Shown here one piece after another: positions 33,557 through 43,780 of a stretch of 64,000 nt of DNA (positions are counted from its first letter, which is position 1; each line of letters starts with the position of its first letter). Below the pieces are notes generated by a model. That model did not search any database. It had not been told where the DNA came from and saw only the letters and a list, made by a program, of their open reading frames with translations. The position numbers were made by a program, and so were the translations under genes. This DNA is from Bacteroidales bacterium. Lineage in GTDB: Bacteria; Bacteroidota; Bacteroidia; Bacteroidales; UBA932. Location: assembly GCA_017550655.1 (NCBI GenBank), contig JAFZOK010000024.1, positions 310,001 to 374,000 of the forward strand, written 5' to 3'.

Positions 33557-35998
33557 ATGGCACAGAATCAAGAACAAGAAAGCAGCCTCAACATCAAAGA
33601 CCTTGTCTATGCGTGTTTGAGAAGATGGAAATGGTTTGTGCTTAGTGTAGCAATCTGCCTTTTCATTGCAGTAGTTTACATTGTACGCTTCCAGCCTGAG
33701 TATTCCCGCAAGGCTGAGGTTCAGATCAAGGAAGATAACCAGAGACGTTCTCTCTCTTCAAGTATTGAAGGAATGACAGACTTCAGTCTGTTCCAGTCAA
33801 AGTCCAGCGTCTATGATGAGATAAAGGCATTTGGTGCTAGAAGCACAATGCAGGAAGTTGTAAGACGCCTTCATCTTGACATTGACTATTCAACACCTAT
33901 ACGTTTCAGAGAAAAGGTTCTCTATGCTAATAATCTCCCAGTCAATGTTCAACTTCCCGATCTAACAGATACGGAGAGTGCTTATTTTGAGATTAACTTT
34001 AAGAAGGACGGCAACATCGAACTTGCTAATTTCCTACATAATGGAGAAAAGGTTTCTGGCAAAGTCAATGGTGTTCTAAATGAGAATGATACTATATCAT
34101 TAGAATCCCCCATCGGTAATATTGTACTTATCGGAACTAGGACTCCTAATCCGGATATCAAACAGATTAATGTTCGTAAGTCTACACTTTACGGGGCTGT
34201 TGGTCGCTATCGTGGGGAATTATCTACGGCTATTTCCGACAAGATGTCAAGAGTGATTACTCTATCTGTTAAAGACCGTTCAATTCCAAGGGCAGAAGAT
34301 ATCCTTAACACCCTTATTGGTGTCTATAACGAGAACTGGGTAAAGGACAAGAACCAGATTGCAAGGAGCACTTCCCTGTTTATCAACGATCGTCTGGACG
34401 TTATTGAGGACGAACTTTCTAACGTGGATAGTGATGTTTCCTCATACAAGAGCCAGCAGATGATTCCGGATGTTGCCACTGCAGGTACAATGTACATGCA
34501 GCAGAGTGCCCAGATCCGAAACCAGCAGCAGGAACTTGGTAATGAACTCTACATGGCCAAGTATATCCGTAACTACCTCACAAATGAGGAAGACAAGACT
34601 AAGGTTCTCCCTGCTAGCCTTGGTGGCAAGGGCTCCGGCCTTGAAAACCAGATCAAGGAGTATAACGAAAAACTCCTTTACCGTAACAACCTGGCAAATT
34701 CCACTAGTGCAGAAAACCCTTTGGTTAAGGAAATAGACCAGCAGCTCAACGGTATGCGTACAGCCATCGTTTCTTCTGTGGATAACCAGATTACCAACCT
34801 CAACTCTCAGATGGGTACTCTAAATAGGGCAAGTGCACAGACTTCTGCAAGAATTTCCGCTAACCCTAATCAGGCAAAATACCTCCTTAGCGTTGAGAGA
34901 AAGCAGGCTGTTAAGCAGGCTATTTACCTCTTCCTTCTTCAGAAGAGAGAGGAGAACGAGCTTAACCAGGCATTCACGGCATACAACACCAGGATCATCG
35001 ATACGCCAAGTGGTGCATTCGCTCCCGTTGCTCCGAAGAAGAACATGATTCTTCTTGTTGCTCTTTTGCTTGGTATACTTATTCCTCTGGCTATTATCTA
35101 CTTGATAGAGACCTTCTACAACAAGGTTAGGGGCAAGGACGACCTTAAGAGCATAACCGCTCCGTTCCTTGGAGAGATTCCGTTTGCCTTCCACCGTCCT
35201 AGTTGGGGTACACGCATGTGGCACAAGTTAATCGGCAAGAAGGAAGAGGAGCACGATCCTATCGTGGTGAAGCCTGGCAGCCGTAACGTAATCAACGAGG
35301 CTTTCCGCGTATTGCGTACCAACCTTGAGTTTATGACCAGCGGAGACAATAAGGTTATCGCCATCACTTCCTACAATCCTGGTTCCGGTAAGAGCTTTAC
35401 CGCTGTAAACCTGGGAGTTGCACTTGCCATTAAGGACAAGAAGGTGCTGATTGTGGACGGTGACCTCCGCCACGCATCAATGTCATCTTTCTTTGGCAAG
35501 CCAACTACAGGTATCAGCAACTATTTGTCCAAGCGTACAGATGACCTTCAGTCTCTCATAATCAAGAGCGACAAGTACAAGACTCTGGATTACATCCCGG
35601 TAGGTCCTATACCGCCAAACCCTACGGAACTTGTCGCCGATGCAAGGTTTGCAAATGCCATTGATACCCTCAAGAAGAATTACGATTACGTTCTCATAGA
35701 CTGTCCTCCTGTAGATATCGTGGCAGATACCCAGATAATTGACAAGAGCGCAGATATGACCATCTTCCTGGTTAGGGCTGGCCTCCTTGACAAGGATATG
35801 CTTCCTGAACTGGAAGACAATTACAAGACCGGCAAGTACCGCAATCTTGCAGTTATCCTCAATGGTACCGAAATGGCTTCCGGTGGACGCTATGGCTACC
35901 GCTACGGCTACAAGTACGGTTACCATTACGGCCACTATGGTTATTACGGCCACTATGGCTATTACGGTTCCGACAAGGAAGAAAAAGCAGAGAGTTAA
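33557..35998 (+). CDS. wzc: Wzc-type chain-length regulator and BY-tyrosine kinase
   Basis: 813 residues. The N-terminal Wzz-type domain has a membrane segment (KWFVLSVAICLFIAVVYIV) and a long coiled periplasmic part, followed by a second membrane segment (MILLVALLLGILIPLAIIYLI). The cytoplasmic kinase has Walker A NPGSGKSFTAVNLG (about 606), Walker A' VLIVDGDLRHASMS and Walker B YVLIDCPPVD. The C terminus is a Tyr/Gly repeat tail (about 778-805; for example YGYRYGYKYGYHYGHYG), the autophosphorylation cluster. It controls polymer length and export together with Wza. Confidence 0.95.
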   Translation: MAQNQEQESSLNIKDLVYACLRRWKWFVLSVAICLFIAVVYIVRFQPEYSRKAEVQIKEDNQRRSLSSSIEGMTDFSLFQSKSSVYDEIKAFGARSTMQEVVRRLHLDIDYSTPIRFREKVLYANNLPVNVQLPDLTDTESAYFEINFKKDGNIELANFLHNGEKVSGKVNGVLNENDTISLESPIGNIVLIGTRTPNPDIKQINVRKSTLYGAVGRYRGELSTAISDKMSRVITLSVKDRSIPRAEDILNTLIGVYNENWVKDKNQIARSTSLFINDRLDVIEDELSNVDSDVSSYKSQQMIPDVATAGTMYMQQSAQIRNQQQELGNELYMAKYIRNYLTNEEDKTKVLPASLGGKGSGLENQIKEYNEKLLYRNNLANSTSAENPLVKEIDQQLNGMRTAIVSSVDNQITNLNSQMGTLNRASAQTSARISANPNQAKYLLSVERKQAVKQAIYLFLLQKREENELNQAFTAYNTRIIDTPSGAFAPVAPKKNMILLVALLLGILIPLAIIYLIETFYNKVRGKDDLKSITAPFLGEIPFAFHRPSWGTRMWHKLIGKKEEEHDPIVVKPGSRNVINEAFRVLRTNLEFMTSGDNKVIAITSYNPGSGKSFTAVNLGVALAIKDKKVLIVDGDLRHASMSSFFGKPTTGISNYLSKRTDDLQSLIIKSDKYKTLDYIPVGPIPPNPTELVADARFANAIDTLKKNYDYVLIDCPPVDIVADTQIIDKSADMTIFLVRAGLLDKDMLPELEDNYKTGKYRNLAVILNGTEMASGGRYGYRYGYKYGYHYGHYGYYGHYGYYGSDKEEKAES

Positions 35999-36190
35999 TA
36001 AACCAAACGCTAAGCAATTATAAGAGAGCCCGGTCCTCTCAGTCATTCCACTTCTTGGCAAACCGGCCGGAGAGTCTTGGAAAGCTCTTGGATAGGAGCG
36101 CTCCACGATCAGACGAGAAATTCTGACTGACTCTGAATCGTCCTGCACAGAGTAGGGTAACACCTAAAGTGCGGGGAGTTAAAGGTTTTT
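35999..36190 (+). other. Candidate structured leader between wzc and upxY
   Basis: 192 bases with no reading frame of note, the longest gap inside the capsule locus. Several short inverted pairs are visible: GAGAG/CTCTC near 36023-36039, the palindromes CCGGCCGG (about 36062) and GGAGCGCTCC (about 36094), and TCAGA/TCTGA near 36109-36125. UpxY proteins are known to act on the untranslated leader of their own operon, so this could be the target, but no terminator with a T tract is evident apart from a short TTTTT at 36185. Confidence 0.4.
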
Positions 36191-36199
36191 GTGAAAAGA

Positions 36200-36874
36200 A
36201 TGCAAACAAACAGCAAAACAAACAACTGGTACGCGTTGAAAGTGTTCAACAACAGACTTCTCCAGATGCAGGAAACGGTTCAGAGGGAGTCGGAGGGACT
36301 TGATGTTCAGACTTACATTGCGATGACAGAGGTGGATAAGTCCCTCCCTCAAAAGAAGACAAAGAACACTCTTGTCTCCTATAGCGGGGAGCATATTGCC
36401 GGCAACCTTGTTTCAAAGCGAGACATCATCCGCCTCTCTAACAAAGAGCAGCAAGTCATATCATACAAAAAGCCACTTGTGGCATCGCTGATGTTCATCA
36501 ACTGCACGGAGACTTTCCTCAAGACTCTGAAACATAATCACCTGACCGAGTTTTCCTATTATACCGGCACCAAACAGCAAAACGAACAGTTACAAAAAGT
36601 TCCCGCTATCATCCCGGATGACCAGATGCAGGCCTTTATATGGTATACATCCAAAGACCAGGAGGTAGAGTATCTGGGAGATCCCAAGGATATTAAGCTC
36701 GGCGACCGCGTTAAAGTTACCGAAGGCCCTTTCAAAGGCTTGATAGGCAACATAAAACGCATTAAGAAAGACCGCAAGTTTGTCTTGACCATCGGCACCA
36801 TAGCCGCCTTCACCATCGGGGGCATTACCCACAAGATGGTCAGAAAGCTTGACGACCTTCAGGAAACAGCATAG
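36200..36874 (+). CDS. UpxY family capsule transcription antiterminator (NusG-like)
   Basis: About 224 residues. The NusG N-terminal-like domain opens with NNWYALKVFNNRLLQMQETV; the middle has KPLVASLMFINCTETFL; and the C-terminal KOW motif is KLGDRVKVTEGPFKGLIGNIKRIKKDRKFVLTI. In Bacteroides, UpxY proteins prevent premature termination of their own capsule operon. Here the gene is the third of the locus, after wza and wzc, rather than the first, and no UpxZ partner is visible. A GTG at 36191 is an alternative start. Confidence 0.88.
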   Translation: MQTNSKTNNWYALKVFNNRLLQMQETVQRESEGLDVQTYIAMTEVDKSLPQKKTKNTLVSYSGEHIAGNLVSKRDIIRLSNKEQQVISYKKPLVASLMFINCTETFLKTLKHNHLTEFSYYTGTKQQNEQLQKVPAIIPDDQMQAFIWYTSKDQEVEYLGDPKDIKLGDRVKVTEGPFKGLIGNIKRIKKDRKFVLTIGTIAAFTIGGITHKMVRKLDDLQETA

Positions 36875-36887
36875 AAAACGATTCAAT

Positions 36888-37511
36888 ATGTTCAACCTTA
36901 TCGTACTTCCATACGCTCAAGAATCCCTTGAGCCGGTTATCAGCGCCAACACAATCAGCTTCCACCACGGCAAGCATCTGCAAGGCTATGTGGATAACCT
37001 CAACAAACTCATCCAGGGCACCGAGTTCGAAAACAAATCCATGGAAGAGATTGTACTCTCGGCCCCAAACCCTGGCCCGATCTTCAACAACGCAGGCCAG
37101 ATCCTGAACCACAACCTGTACTTCGAGCAGTTCCAGGCTCCGTCTACTCAGACATATGAGCAGATCAAGGCGGCTGCTCCAACTCTCGCAAAGCATATAG
37201 AAACCCAGTGGGGCAGCATAGAGGCATTCAAGAAAGAATTTGAAACCAAGGGCGCAACCCTTTTCGGCAGCGGCTGGGTATGGCTTTCAGCCAAGGAAGA
37301 CGGCACATTAATCATAATCCAAGAACCCGGAGCCAACAACCCGCTCCGCACCGGCAAAGACCAGTTCAATGCTACCCTCAAGCCGGTTCTGACCTTCGAT
37401 GTGTGGGAACACGCCTACTACCTCGATTACCAGAACCGCCGCCCTGCCCACCTTTCCGCCCTCTGGAACATCCTCAACTGGAAGGTGCTGGAGTCTCGTC
37501 TGAATAATTAA
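36888..37511 (+). CDS. sodB: Fe/Mn superoxide dismutase
   Basis: About 207 residues. The metal ligands lie in SFHHGKH, NHNLYFEQF and DVWEHAYYLDYQNRR, and the substrate channel region is FGSGWVWLSAKEDG. The cytoplasmic enzyme disproportionates superoxide. The ATG at 36888 (MFNLIVLPYAQ) is the family start; the frame upstream overlaps upxY. It begins 13 bases after upxY and ends 9 bases before the next dehydrogenase, so it is embedded in the capsule transcription unit, which is unusual for this gene. Confidence 0.93.
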   Translation: MFNLIVLPYAQESLEPVISANTISFHHGKHLQGYVDNLNKLIQGTEFENKSMEEIVLSAPNPGPIFNNAGQILNHNLYFEQFQAPSTQTYEQIKAAAPTLAKHIETQWGSIEAFKKEFETKGATLFGSGWVWLSAKEDGTLIIIQEPGANNPLRTGKDQFNATLKPVLTFDVWEHAYYLDYQNRRPAHLSALWNILNWKVLESRLNN

Positions 37512-37520
37512 ATTTTGAAT

Positions 37521-38744
37521 ATGATAAACGTAATAGGCTTAGGTTATATCGGTCTTCCGACCGCCCTTATGATGGCTTCACATGGTGTGGAAGTCATTGG
37601 AACAGATTATAATAAAGAACTTGTAGCAACGCTGAATGCAGGTAAAACCACCTTTAAGGAAGATGGTTTGGATGAACTATTTTCAGCTGCGGTTAAGGCT
37701 GGAATCAAGTTCACTACGGAGTATCAGAAAACTGATATGTACATAGTTTCTGTTCCGACTCCATACGACAAATTCTCCAAGAAGGTAGATCCATGTTATG
37801 TGGTTTCTGCCGTCAAGGATGTTATGAAAGTATGCCCAAAGGGAGCAACTGTTGTAATTGAGTCAACGGTAAGTCCTGGAACAATAGACAAATTTGTCCG
37901 CCCAGTAATTGAGGCCAATGGCTTCAAGATAGGGGAAGATATCAACCTTGTACATGCTCCAGAGCGAATAATCCCTGGCAACATGGTCTATGAGCTTCTC
38001 CATAACAACCGCACTATCGGAGCGGACAACAGAGAAATCGGCGAGAAGGTTAAGCAATACTATTCGTCATTCTGCCAAGGAGAAATCATTGTTACAGACA
38101 TTCGTACGGCCGAAATGACCAAGGTAGTGGAGAACACTTTCCGAGCCGTAAATATTGCTTTTGCAAACGAACTATCGAGAATTTGCCGACACGACAATAT
38201 GGATGTGTATGAAATCATCAAGATATGCAACATGCATCCACGTGTCAATATCCTTCAGCCGGGTCCTGGAGTAGGTGGTCACTGCATCAGCGTAGATCCT
38301 TGGTTCCTTGTAGGAGACTACCCTCAACTGGCAAAGGTCATTGACGAGTCAATGAAGACCAATGACAGTCAACCTGTCTTTGTCCTTGAGCGTATCTACG
38401 AGATTATGAAGGAGAACGGTATCACAGACAACCGCAGGGTTGGCCTGTATGGTATCACCTATAAGGAGAATGTAGATGATGTTAGAGAGAGCCCGACACT
38501 TCAGATGCTGGATATCCAGGAGCGCCATTTGGCTCGTCCTCTCAAGAGTTTTGACCCGTTCTTCACAGACAAAGAAATTGTAAAGAATCAGATACTTGAC
38601 TTTGATCAGTTCCTCAGCGATGTTGATATGGTTGTCATTATGGTTAAGCACGATCATATCAAGCAGAACTGGGATAAACTCAAGGGAAAGGTAATCCTTG
38701 ATTGCCACAATATTTGTCCGCTTGAAGGAGTTTACCACATCTAA
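37521..38744 (+). CDS. wecC: UDP-N-acetyl-D-mannosaminuronate dehydrogenase (WecC-like)
   Basis: About 407 residues. NAD-binding GLGYIGLPTALMMASHG at the N terminus; catalytic Cys in GPGVGGHCISVDPWFL. It is paired with the WecB-type 2-epimerase that follows by 18 bases, the classic pair for making UDP-ManNAcA from UDP-GlcNAc. The ATG at 37521 is used; a TTG at 37515 is less likely. First of three nucleotide-sugar dehydrogenases in the locus. Confidence 0.9.
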   Translation: MINVIGLGYIGLPTALMMASHGVEVIGTDYNKELVATLNAGKTTFKEDGLDELFSAAVKAGIKFTTEYQKTDMYIVSVPTPYDKFSKKVDPCYVVSAVKDVMKVCPKGATVVIESTVSPGTIDKFVRPVIEANGFKIGEDINLVHAPERIIPGNMVYELLHNNRTIGADNREIGEKVKQYYSSFCQGEIIVTDIRTAEMTKVVENTFRAVNIAFANELSRICRHDNMDVYEIIKICNMHPRVNILQPGPGVGGHCISVDPWFLVGDYPQLAKVIDESMKTNDSQPVFVLERIYEIMKENGITDNRRVGLYGITYKENVDDVRESPTLQMLDIQERHLARPLKSFDPFFTDKEIVKNQILDFDQFLSDVDMVVIMVKHDHIKQNWDKLKGKVILDCHNICPLEGVYHI

Positions 38745-38762
38745 TCAATACTCAAAAAGCCT

Positions 38763-39914
38763 ATGAAGAGAGTAATGCTTGTTTTCGGAACTCGGCCGGA
38801 GGCCATTAAGATGTGCCCTTTGGTAAAAGAGTTCCAGAAGCATCAGGACATGTTTGAAACCATAGTCTGTGTAACTGGCCAGCATCGCGAGATGCTAGAC
38901 CAGGTTCTCAAGATATTTGAAGTTTCGCCGGACTTTGATCTCAACATTATGAAACAGGGCCAGGATCTCTACGATGTCACTTCAAGAGTCCTTACCGGTA
39001 TGCGTGATGTCCTTAACCAGACACACCCTGACATTGTCCTGGTTCACGGAGACACAACAACAAGCACTGCATCCGCCTTGGCGGCTTTCTATCAGCAGAT
39101 TCCAGTCGGACACGTGGAAGCCGGACTCCGCACCCACAACATCTACAGCCCTTGGCCTGAAGAGATGAACCGCCAGATTACCGGCCGCATAGCAACCTTC
39201 AACTTTGCTCCAACGCCTCTTAGTCGCCAAAATCTCCTCAACGAAGGAGTGGAAGACAAGAAAATCACCGTTACCGGCAATACGGTAATAGATGCTCTCC
39301 AACAGGTAGTTACAAGGATTCAAGGCAACACGGAACTCAGAGAGGAACTTGATAAGAAGCTCAAGCTTTGTGGTTATGACGTAAACCGTCTTAGCAATGG
39401 CAAAAAGCTGGTTCTAATTACCGGCCATCGCCGAGAAAACTTTGGAGAAGGCTTCATAAACATGTGCACTGCAATAAAGGATTTGACAAAGAAATACCAG
39501 GATGTGGACTTTGTCTATCCGATGCACTTGAACCCTAATGTAAGGAAACCAATCCATCAAGTCTTTGGACAAGATCTTAATGATCTTGGCAATATGTTCT
39601 TCATCGAACCGCTTGAATACCTTGAATTCGTGTATATGATGTCCAAGTCATATATCGTCCTCACCGACAGTGGCGGCATTCAGGAGGAGGCCCCGGGACT
39701 TGGCAAGCCTGTTCTTGTTATGCGAGACACCACAGAGCGTCCGGAGGCCCTTGATGCCGGAACCGTCAAACTTGTTGGAACAGACTACTGCAAAATCCTC
39801 AATGAAGTATCTGACCTCATAGATAACAAGATTTCCTATGACAAGATGTCTCACGCCGTCAATCCTTATGGCGACGGAAAGGCTTGCGGTAGGATAGTAA
39901 CGTCATTGACTTAA
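38763..39914 (+). CDS. wecB: UDP-N-acetylglucosamine 2-epimerase, non-hydrolysing
   Basis: 383 residues, the family length. Seen: VFGTRPEAIKMCPLVKE, CVTGQHREMLDQVL, LVHGDTTTSTASALAAF, the catalytic-region HVEAGLRT, LITGHRRENFGEGF and DSGGIQEEAPGLGKPVLVMR. Produces UDP-ManNAc, the substrate of the WecC-like enzyme just upstream. The next epimerase starts 1 base after the stop. Confidence 0.95.
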   Translation: MKRVMLVFGTRPEAIKMCPLVKEFQKHQDMFETIVCVTGQHREMLDQVLKIFEVSPDFDLNIMKQGQDLYDVTSRVLTGMRDVLNQTHPDIVLVHGDTTTSTASALAAFYQQIPVGHVEAGLRTHNIYSPWPEEMNRQITGRIATFNFAPTPLSRQNLLNEGVEDKKITVTGNTVIDALQQVVTRIQGNTELREELDKKLKLCGYDVNRLSNGKKLVLITGHRRENFGEGFINMCTAIKDLTKKYQDVDFVYPMHLNPNVRKPIHQVFGQDLNDLGNMFFIEPLEYLEFVYMMSKSYIVLTDSGGIQEEAPGLGKPVLVMRDTTERPEALDAGTVKLVGTDYCKILNEVSDLIDNKISYDKMSHAVNPYGDGKACGRIVTSLT

Positions 39915-39915
39915 T

Positions 39916-40944
39916 ATGAAAATCCTTGTAACGGGCGTAGCTGGTTTTATTGGTTCAAAATTGATGTTTGAACTGTCAAAGCGTGGTTTTGAGGTCATTG
40001 GTATAGATAATCTCAATGATTATTACGATGTTAGGCTTAAATATGGTCGCCTTGCCGAATGCGGTTTTTCTGATAAAAAGTCGTTTGACGCCGGCTCACT
40101 TTGTACTAGTAAACTATTTCCGAATTGCAGGTTCCAGAAGATAGACATTTCTGACAAGCTTTCAGTTGACAGACTCTTCAACGAGAATAGATTCGATAAG
40201 GTTGTAAATCTGGCGGCCCAAGCGGGAGTCCGTTATTCCATCACAAACCCTTATGCATATCTTCAAAGTAATCTTGTGGGTTTTCTTAACATTCTTGAAG
40301 CCTGCAGGAACTTTGGAGTAAGGCATCTTATTTACGCATCGTCCAGCTCCGTCTATGGTTTTAATGCTAAAGTGCCTTACAATGAAGATGATAAGGTGGA
40401 TAATCCTGTTAGCCTTTATGCCGCCACTAAAAAGGGCAACGAACTTATGGCCCATGCATATTGTAATCTCTATGGGATTTCAATGACGGGGCTTCGTTTC
40501 TTTACTGTTTATGGGCCTTGGGGACGTCCTGATATGAGCCCTATGCTATTTGCTAAGGCGATAAGCGATGGTGAACCTATCAAGGTTTTCAATAACGGAG
40601 ATATGATCAGAGATTTCACATTTATCGATGACATAGTGGAAGGAACGATAGGTGCTATAGTCAACGAGCCGAAGCCTAATGAAAACGGTTTGAGATACAG
40701 AGTTTACAATATTGGCTGCAGTAATCCTGTTAAATTAATGGATTTCATAAGTGAATTGGAGCAAGCGATGGGGAAAGAGGCTAAGAAGGTATTTCTTCCA
40801 ATGCAGCCAGGTGATATTTATCAAACCAACGCAGACACCTCAAAACTTGAGACTGAAGTCGGTTACAAGCCACATATAAAGCTTCACGAAGGAATTAAGC
40901 AGTTTGTGAACTGGTATAATTCAGAAAAGAATCCTCTAAGATAA
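39916..40944 (+). CDS. NAD-dependent epimerase, probably UDP-glucuronate 4-epimerase type
   Basis: 342 residues of the extended SDR family. [19 protein letters not shown] binds NAD; the catalytic triad includes SSSSVYGFN and YAATKKGNE (Tyr-x3-Lys). The segment [21 protein letters not shown] and [14 protein letters not shown] are typical of the CapI/UDP-glucuronate 4-epimerase group. With the UDP-glucose dehydrogenase directly downstream it would turn UDP-GlcA into UDP-GalA; this is inferred from context. Confidence 0.85.
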   Translation: MKILVTGVAGFIGSKLMFELSKRGFEVIGIDNLNDYYDVRLKYGRLAECGFSDKKSFDAGSLCTSKLFPNCRFQKIDISDKLSVDRLFNENRFDKVVNLAAQAGVRYSITNPYAYLQSNLVGFLNILEACRNFGVRHLIYASSSSVYGFNAKVPYNEDDKVDNPVSLYAATKKGNELMAHAYCNLYGISMTGLRFFTVYGPWGRPDMSPMLFAKAISDGEPIKVFNNGDMIRDFTFIDDIVEGTIGAIVNEPKPNENGLRYRVYNIGCSNPVKLMDFISELEQAMGKEAKKVFLPMQPGDIYQTNADTSKLETEVGYKPHIKLHEGIKQFVNWYNSEKNPLR

Positions 40945-40970
40945 ATACAGAGGCAGTAATTAAGACAAAC

Positions 40971-42269
40971 ATGAACAAAAAGATCGCAGTAGCAGGAACG
41001 GGATACGTGGGAATGAGTATCGCAACTCTATTGGCTCAACACAATGAAGTCAAAGCAGTTGATGTCATTCCAGAAAAGGTAGAAAAAATCAATAATAGAA
41101 TCTCTCCTATACAGGATGACTATATTGAGAAATATCTTGCAGAAAAGCCTTTAAATCTCGTTGCTACTCTTGATGCAAAAGATGCATATAAGGATGCTGA
41201 ATTTATTGTTATTGCGGCTCCTACGAATTATGATCCCAAGAAAAACTTCTTTGACACATCTCATGTAGAAGAAGTTATTGATTTAATACTGGAAGTTAAT
41301 CCCGATGCCGTAATGGTGATTAAATCTACCATACCTGTAGGTTACACCAGAAATCTCTATCTTAAGTACGCAGCTAAAGGAACAAAGAAGTTCAACTTGC
41401 TCTTTTCTCCAGAGTTCCTAAGAGAAAGTAAAGCCCTTTATGACAATCTGTATCCAAGCCGTATAATCGTGGGAATTCCTAAGATTATCCCTGGATTCCA
41501 TGAAGAAAATGAGGCTATTAAGAAACTTGCGCGACCAGATATCGAAGAAAAAGCCAAAGAGTTTGCACATTTGCTGCAAGAGGGTGCCATTAAGCAGGAT
41601 ATTCCCACACTCTTTATGGGTATGAAAGAGGCCGAGGCTGTTAAGCTCTTTGCCAATACTTATCTCGCTCTAAGAGTTTCATATTTCAATGAACTGGACA
41701 CTTATGCAGAAATGAAGGGGCTTGATACCCAGTCTATCATAGATGGAATCTGTTTAGACCCAAGAATCGGTTCACATTACAACAACCCTAGTTTTGGTTA
41801 TGGAGGATATTGCCTCCCCAAAGACACAAAGCAACTCCTTGCGAACTATGAGGATGTTCCAGAGAACCTAATCCAGGCTATTGTTGAGAGTAACCGCACA
41901 AGAAAAGACTATATTGCAGACCGTGTACTTGAAAAAGCGGGTTACTATACTGCATCCAGCGATTATAGCACTCAGAAGGAGAAGGAAGTTACAATTGGGG
42001 TTTTCCGTCTAACAATGAAATCGAACTCCGATAATTTCCGCCAGTCTGCAATTCAAGGCATTATGAAACGCATTAAGGCCAAGGGTGCAAAAGTTATCAT
42101 TTACGAGCCTACACTGGAAGATGGAAGCACATTCTTTGGAAGTAAAGTGGTTAATAATATTGCTTCTTTCAAGTCCAGATCACAGTCAATCATAGCTAAT
42201 CGTTATGATACTCTGTTGGATGACGTTGCTGAAAAGGTTTATACTAGAGATATTTTCAAAAGAGATTAA
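40971..42269 (+). CDS. ugd: UDP-glucose 6-dehydrogenase
   Basis: 432 residues. NAD site [38 protein letters not shown]; the substrate-binding [24 protein letters not shown]; catalytic Cys in [17 protein letters not shown] (Y-C-L-P-K-D-T is typical of Ugd rather than WecC/TviB). It oxidises UDP-glucose to UDP-glucuronate. Placed between a glucuronate-type epimerase and two kinase-like genes. Confidence 0.92.
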   Translation: MNKKIAVAGTGYVGMSIATLLAQHNEVKAVDVIPEKVEKINNRISPIQDDYIEKYLAEKPLNLVATLDAKDAYKDAEFIVIAAPTNYDPKKNFFDTSHVEEVIDLILEVNPDAVMVIKSTIPVGYTRNLYLKYAAKGTKKFNLLFSPEFLRESKALYDNLYPSRIIVGIPKIIPGFHEENEAIKKLARPDIEEKAKEFAHLLQEGAIKQDIPTLFMGMKEAEAVKLFANTYLALRVSYFNELDTYAEMKGLDTQSIIDGICLDPRIGSHYNNPSFGYGGYCLPKDTKQLLANYEDVPENLIQAIVESNRTRKDYIADRVLEKAGYYTASSDYSTQKEKEVTIGVFRLTMKSNSDNFRQSAIQGIMKRIKAKGAKVIIYEPTLEDGSTFFGSKVVNNIASFKSRSQSIIANRYDTLLDDVAEKVYTRDIFKRD

Positions 42270-42277
42270 TAGAAAAT

Positions 42278-43780
42278 ATGCTATCAATCTGTAAAGCTCT
42301 TTTTGACGAGTGGAATAAATCTATACGATATTGCCATTGGAAGAGTAATGAACACTTGGAAGATGGGTTGGATGGCATTACTGATTTGGATGTTTTTGTC
42401 CTACCGGAGGATAAAACAAAATGCGAGGATTTATTGCGGAAACTGAATCTAGTCAAATTTAAGCCTCAGCCATCATCAACTTACCCTATGGTTGATGAAT
42501 GGATCGGTTTTGACTGCGAAACAGGGGCGCTGATTCATCTTCATCTGCATTATAGGATAATCACAGGAACAAAATTTTGCAAGGAGTATGCATTCCCGAT
42601 AGAAAATCTGATAATAGAAACCCGCATAAAAGATAATGATACGGAGGTATATGTAGCATCCCCTGAAGTGGAGCTGATTGTACTGTACTCCAGAATTGTT
42701 CTTAAATCAAAGGATTATAGAGCATTTGACAAGAAGGATTTTAAAAAGGAGGTAGTTTTCCTCAAGCAGAAAGCCAATGAAGATGTTTTGCTCAGCCATT
42801 GCAAAAATCTGGTGGGTGAGAAGGGAGGAGCAGTCCTGTTTGACCTGATAAAGAAAGAATCCGTATCGAAAAAAGATTACACACAGATAAAGTCCATTGT
42901 CAAGAAATGGCTTTCTAAATATAAGAACAGGTCTTCCTTTGGTTGCTGGCTCAGAACTAAGTATTACTGGTGCGTATATTTTTACGGGAAATTTTCAGAC
43001 AGGTACTCGAATTCATGCAGAATATACAAGAAGACATTACCTAACAGTGGACTATCTATATGTTTTTTGGGGCAGGATGGCAGCGGAAAGAGTACATTAA
43101 GTAAAGATATTTCAAAATGGCTGAACTGGAAAATTGCAAACCACAAGTTCTATCTTGGCAGTGGTGAACTTTATAGGAGTCCGTTGAAATCACTTCTTTC
43201 CATTTTGGGCAGAAAATCTTCAAAATCTGTCAATAACTCTTCTCCACGGGCCTCATCAGTCTCTCCTTCTACTGGCCAATCTCATAAGAAAATGGGTTTC
43301 AAACATTCCATTGGCGCGTTATTGTCCAGTTTCAATTTATGTGGGGTTGCTTCATCTGCCCTTAAAAAAGTTAGGAAATCTGTCGTTTACACTAAAAAAG
43401 GAGGAATCGCGATATTTGACAGATTCCCTCAGAATCAATTCCCTGGTATTTATGATGGGCCTAAGATAAGGGCTCTTTATTCAAATGTCAGATTCTTTAA
43501 AGGATTTGTCCTTTACTTGGCCAAAAAAGAAGAATCGAAGATTAACCATATCCAGAAATATCAACCGGATATGGTTTTCAAACTGGTTCTGTCTCCCGAG
43601 GAATCAATGAGAAGAAAGCCTTTTGAGAATTTTGAATCGGTAAAGATCAAGTCTGAGATAACAAGAAAGCTTAGTTTTCCAAATAGCCATGTAGAAGAAA
43701 TTGATGCCACAATGGACTATAAATTGGAATTGCTTCAAGTGAAACACATTATATGGGGGCAAATACTAAAATTATCATAG
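42278..43780 (+). CDS. Nucleotidyltransferase-like domain fused to thymidylate-kinase-like P-loop domain
   Basis: 500 residues, two parts. The N-terminal 180 residues resemble the nucleotidyltransferase fold with YCHWKSNEHLEDGLDGITDLDVFV (D36, D38) and later GFDCETGALIHLHLHYR. From about 265 a P-loop kinase domain follows: FLGQDGSGKSTLSKDISKWL, then IAIFDRFPQNQFPGIYDGP and MRRKPFENFESVKIKSEI, as in thymidylate-kinase-like proteins. A Ser-rich linker (about 310-340) interrupts the kinase part. Proteins like this occur in surface-glycan clusters, possibly phosphorylating a sugar or lipid intermediate; the substrate is unknown. It overlaps the next gene by 28 bases. Confidence 0.7.
   Translation: MLSICKALFDEWNKSIRYCHWKSNEHLEDGLDGITDLDVFVLPEDKTKCEDLLRKLNLVKFKPQPSSTYPMVDEWIGFDCETGALIHLHLHYRIITGTKFCKEYAFPIENLIIETRIKDNDTEVYVASPEVELIVLYSRIVLKSKDYRAFDKKDFKKEVVFLKQKANEDVLLSHCKNLVGEKGGAVLFDLIKKESVSKKDYTQIKSIVKKWLSKYKNRSSFGCWLRTKYYWCVYFYGKFSDRYSNSCRIYKKTLPNSGLSICFLGQDGSGKSTLSKDISKWLNWKIANHKFYLGSGELYRSPLKSLLSILGRKSSKSVNNSSPRASSVSPSTGQSHKKMGFKHSIGALLSSFNLCGVASSALKKVRKSVVYTKKGGIAIFDRFPQNQFPGIYDGPKIRALYSNVRFFKGFVLYLAKKEESKINHIQKYQPDMVFKLVLSPEESMRRKPFENFESVKIKSEITRKLSFPNSHVEEIDATMDYKLELLQVKHIIWGQILKLS

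Noticed and set aside
36191-36874. General NusG elongation factor
   Set aside because: Divergent N-terminal domain, capsule-locus position and extra length point to the UpxY family; housekeeping nusG usually sits by ribosomal protein genes.
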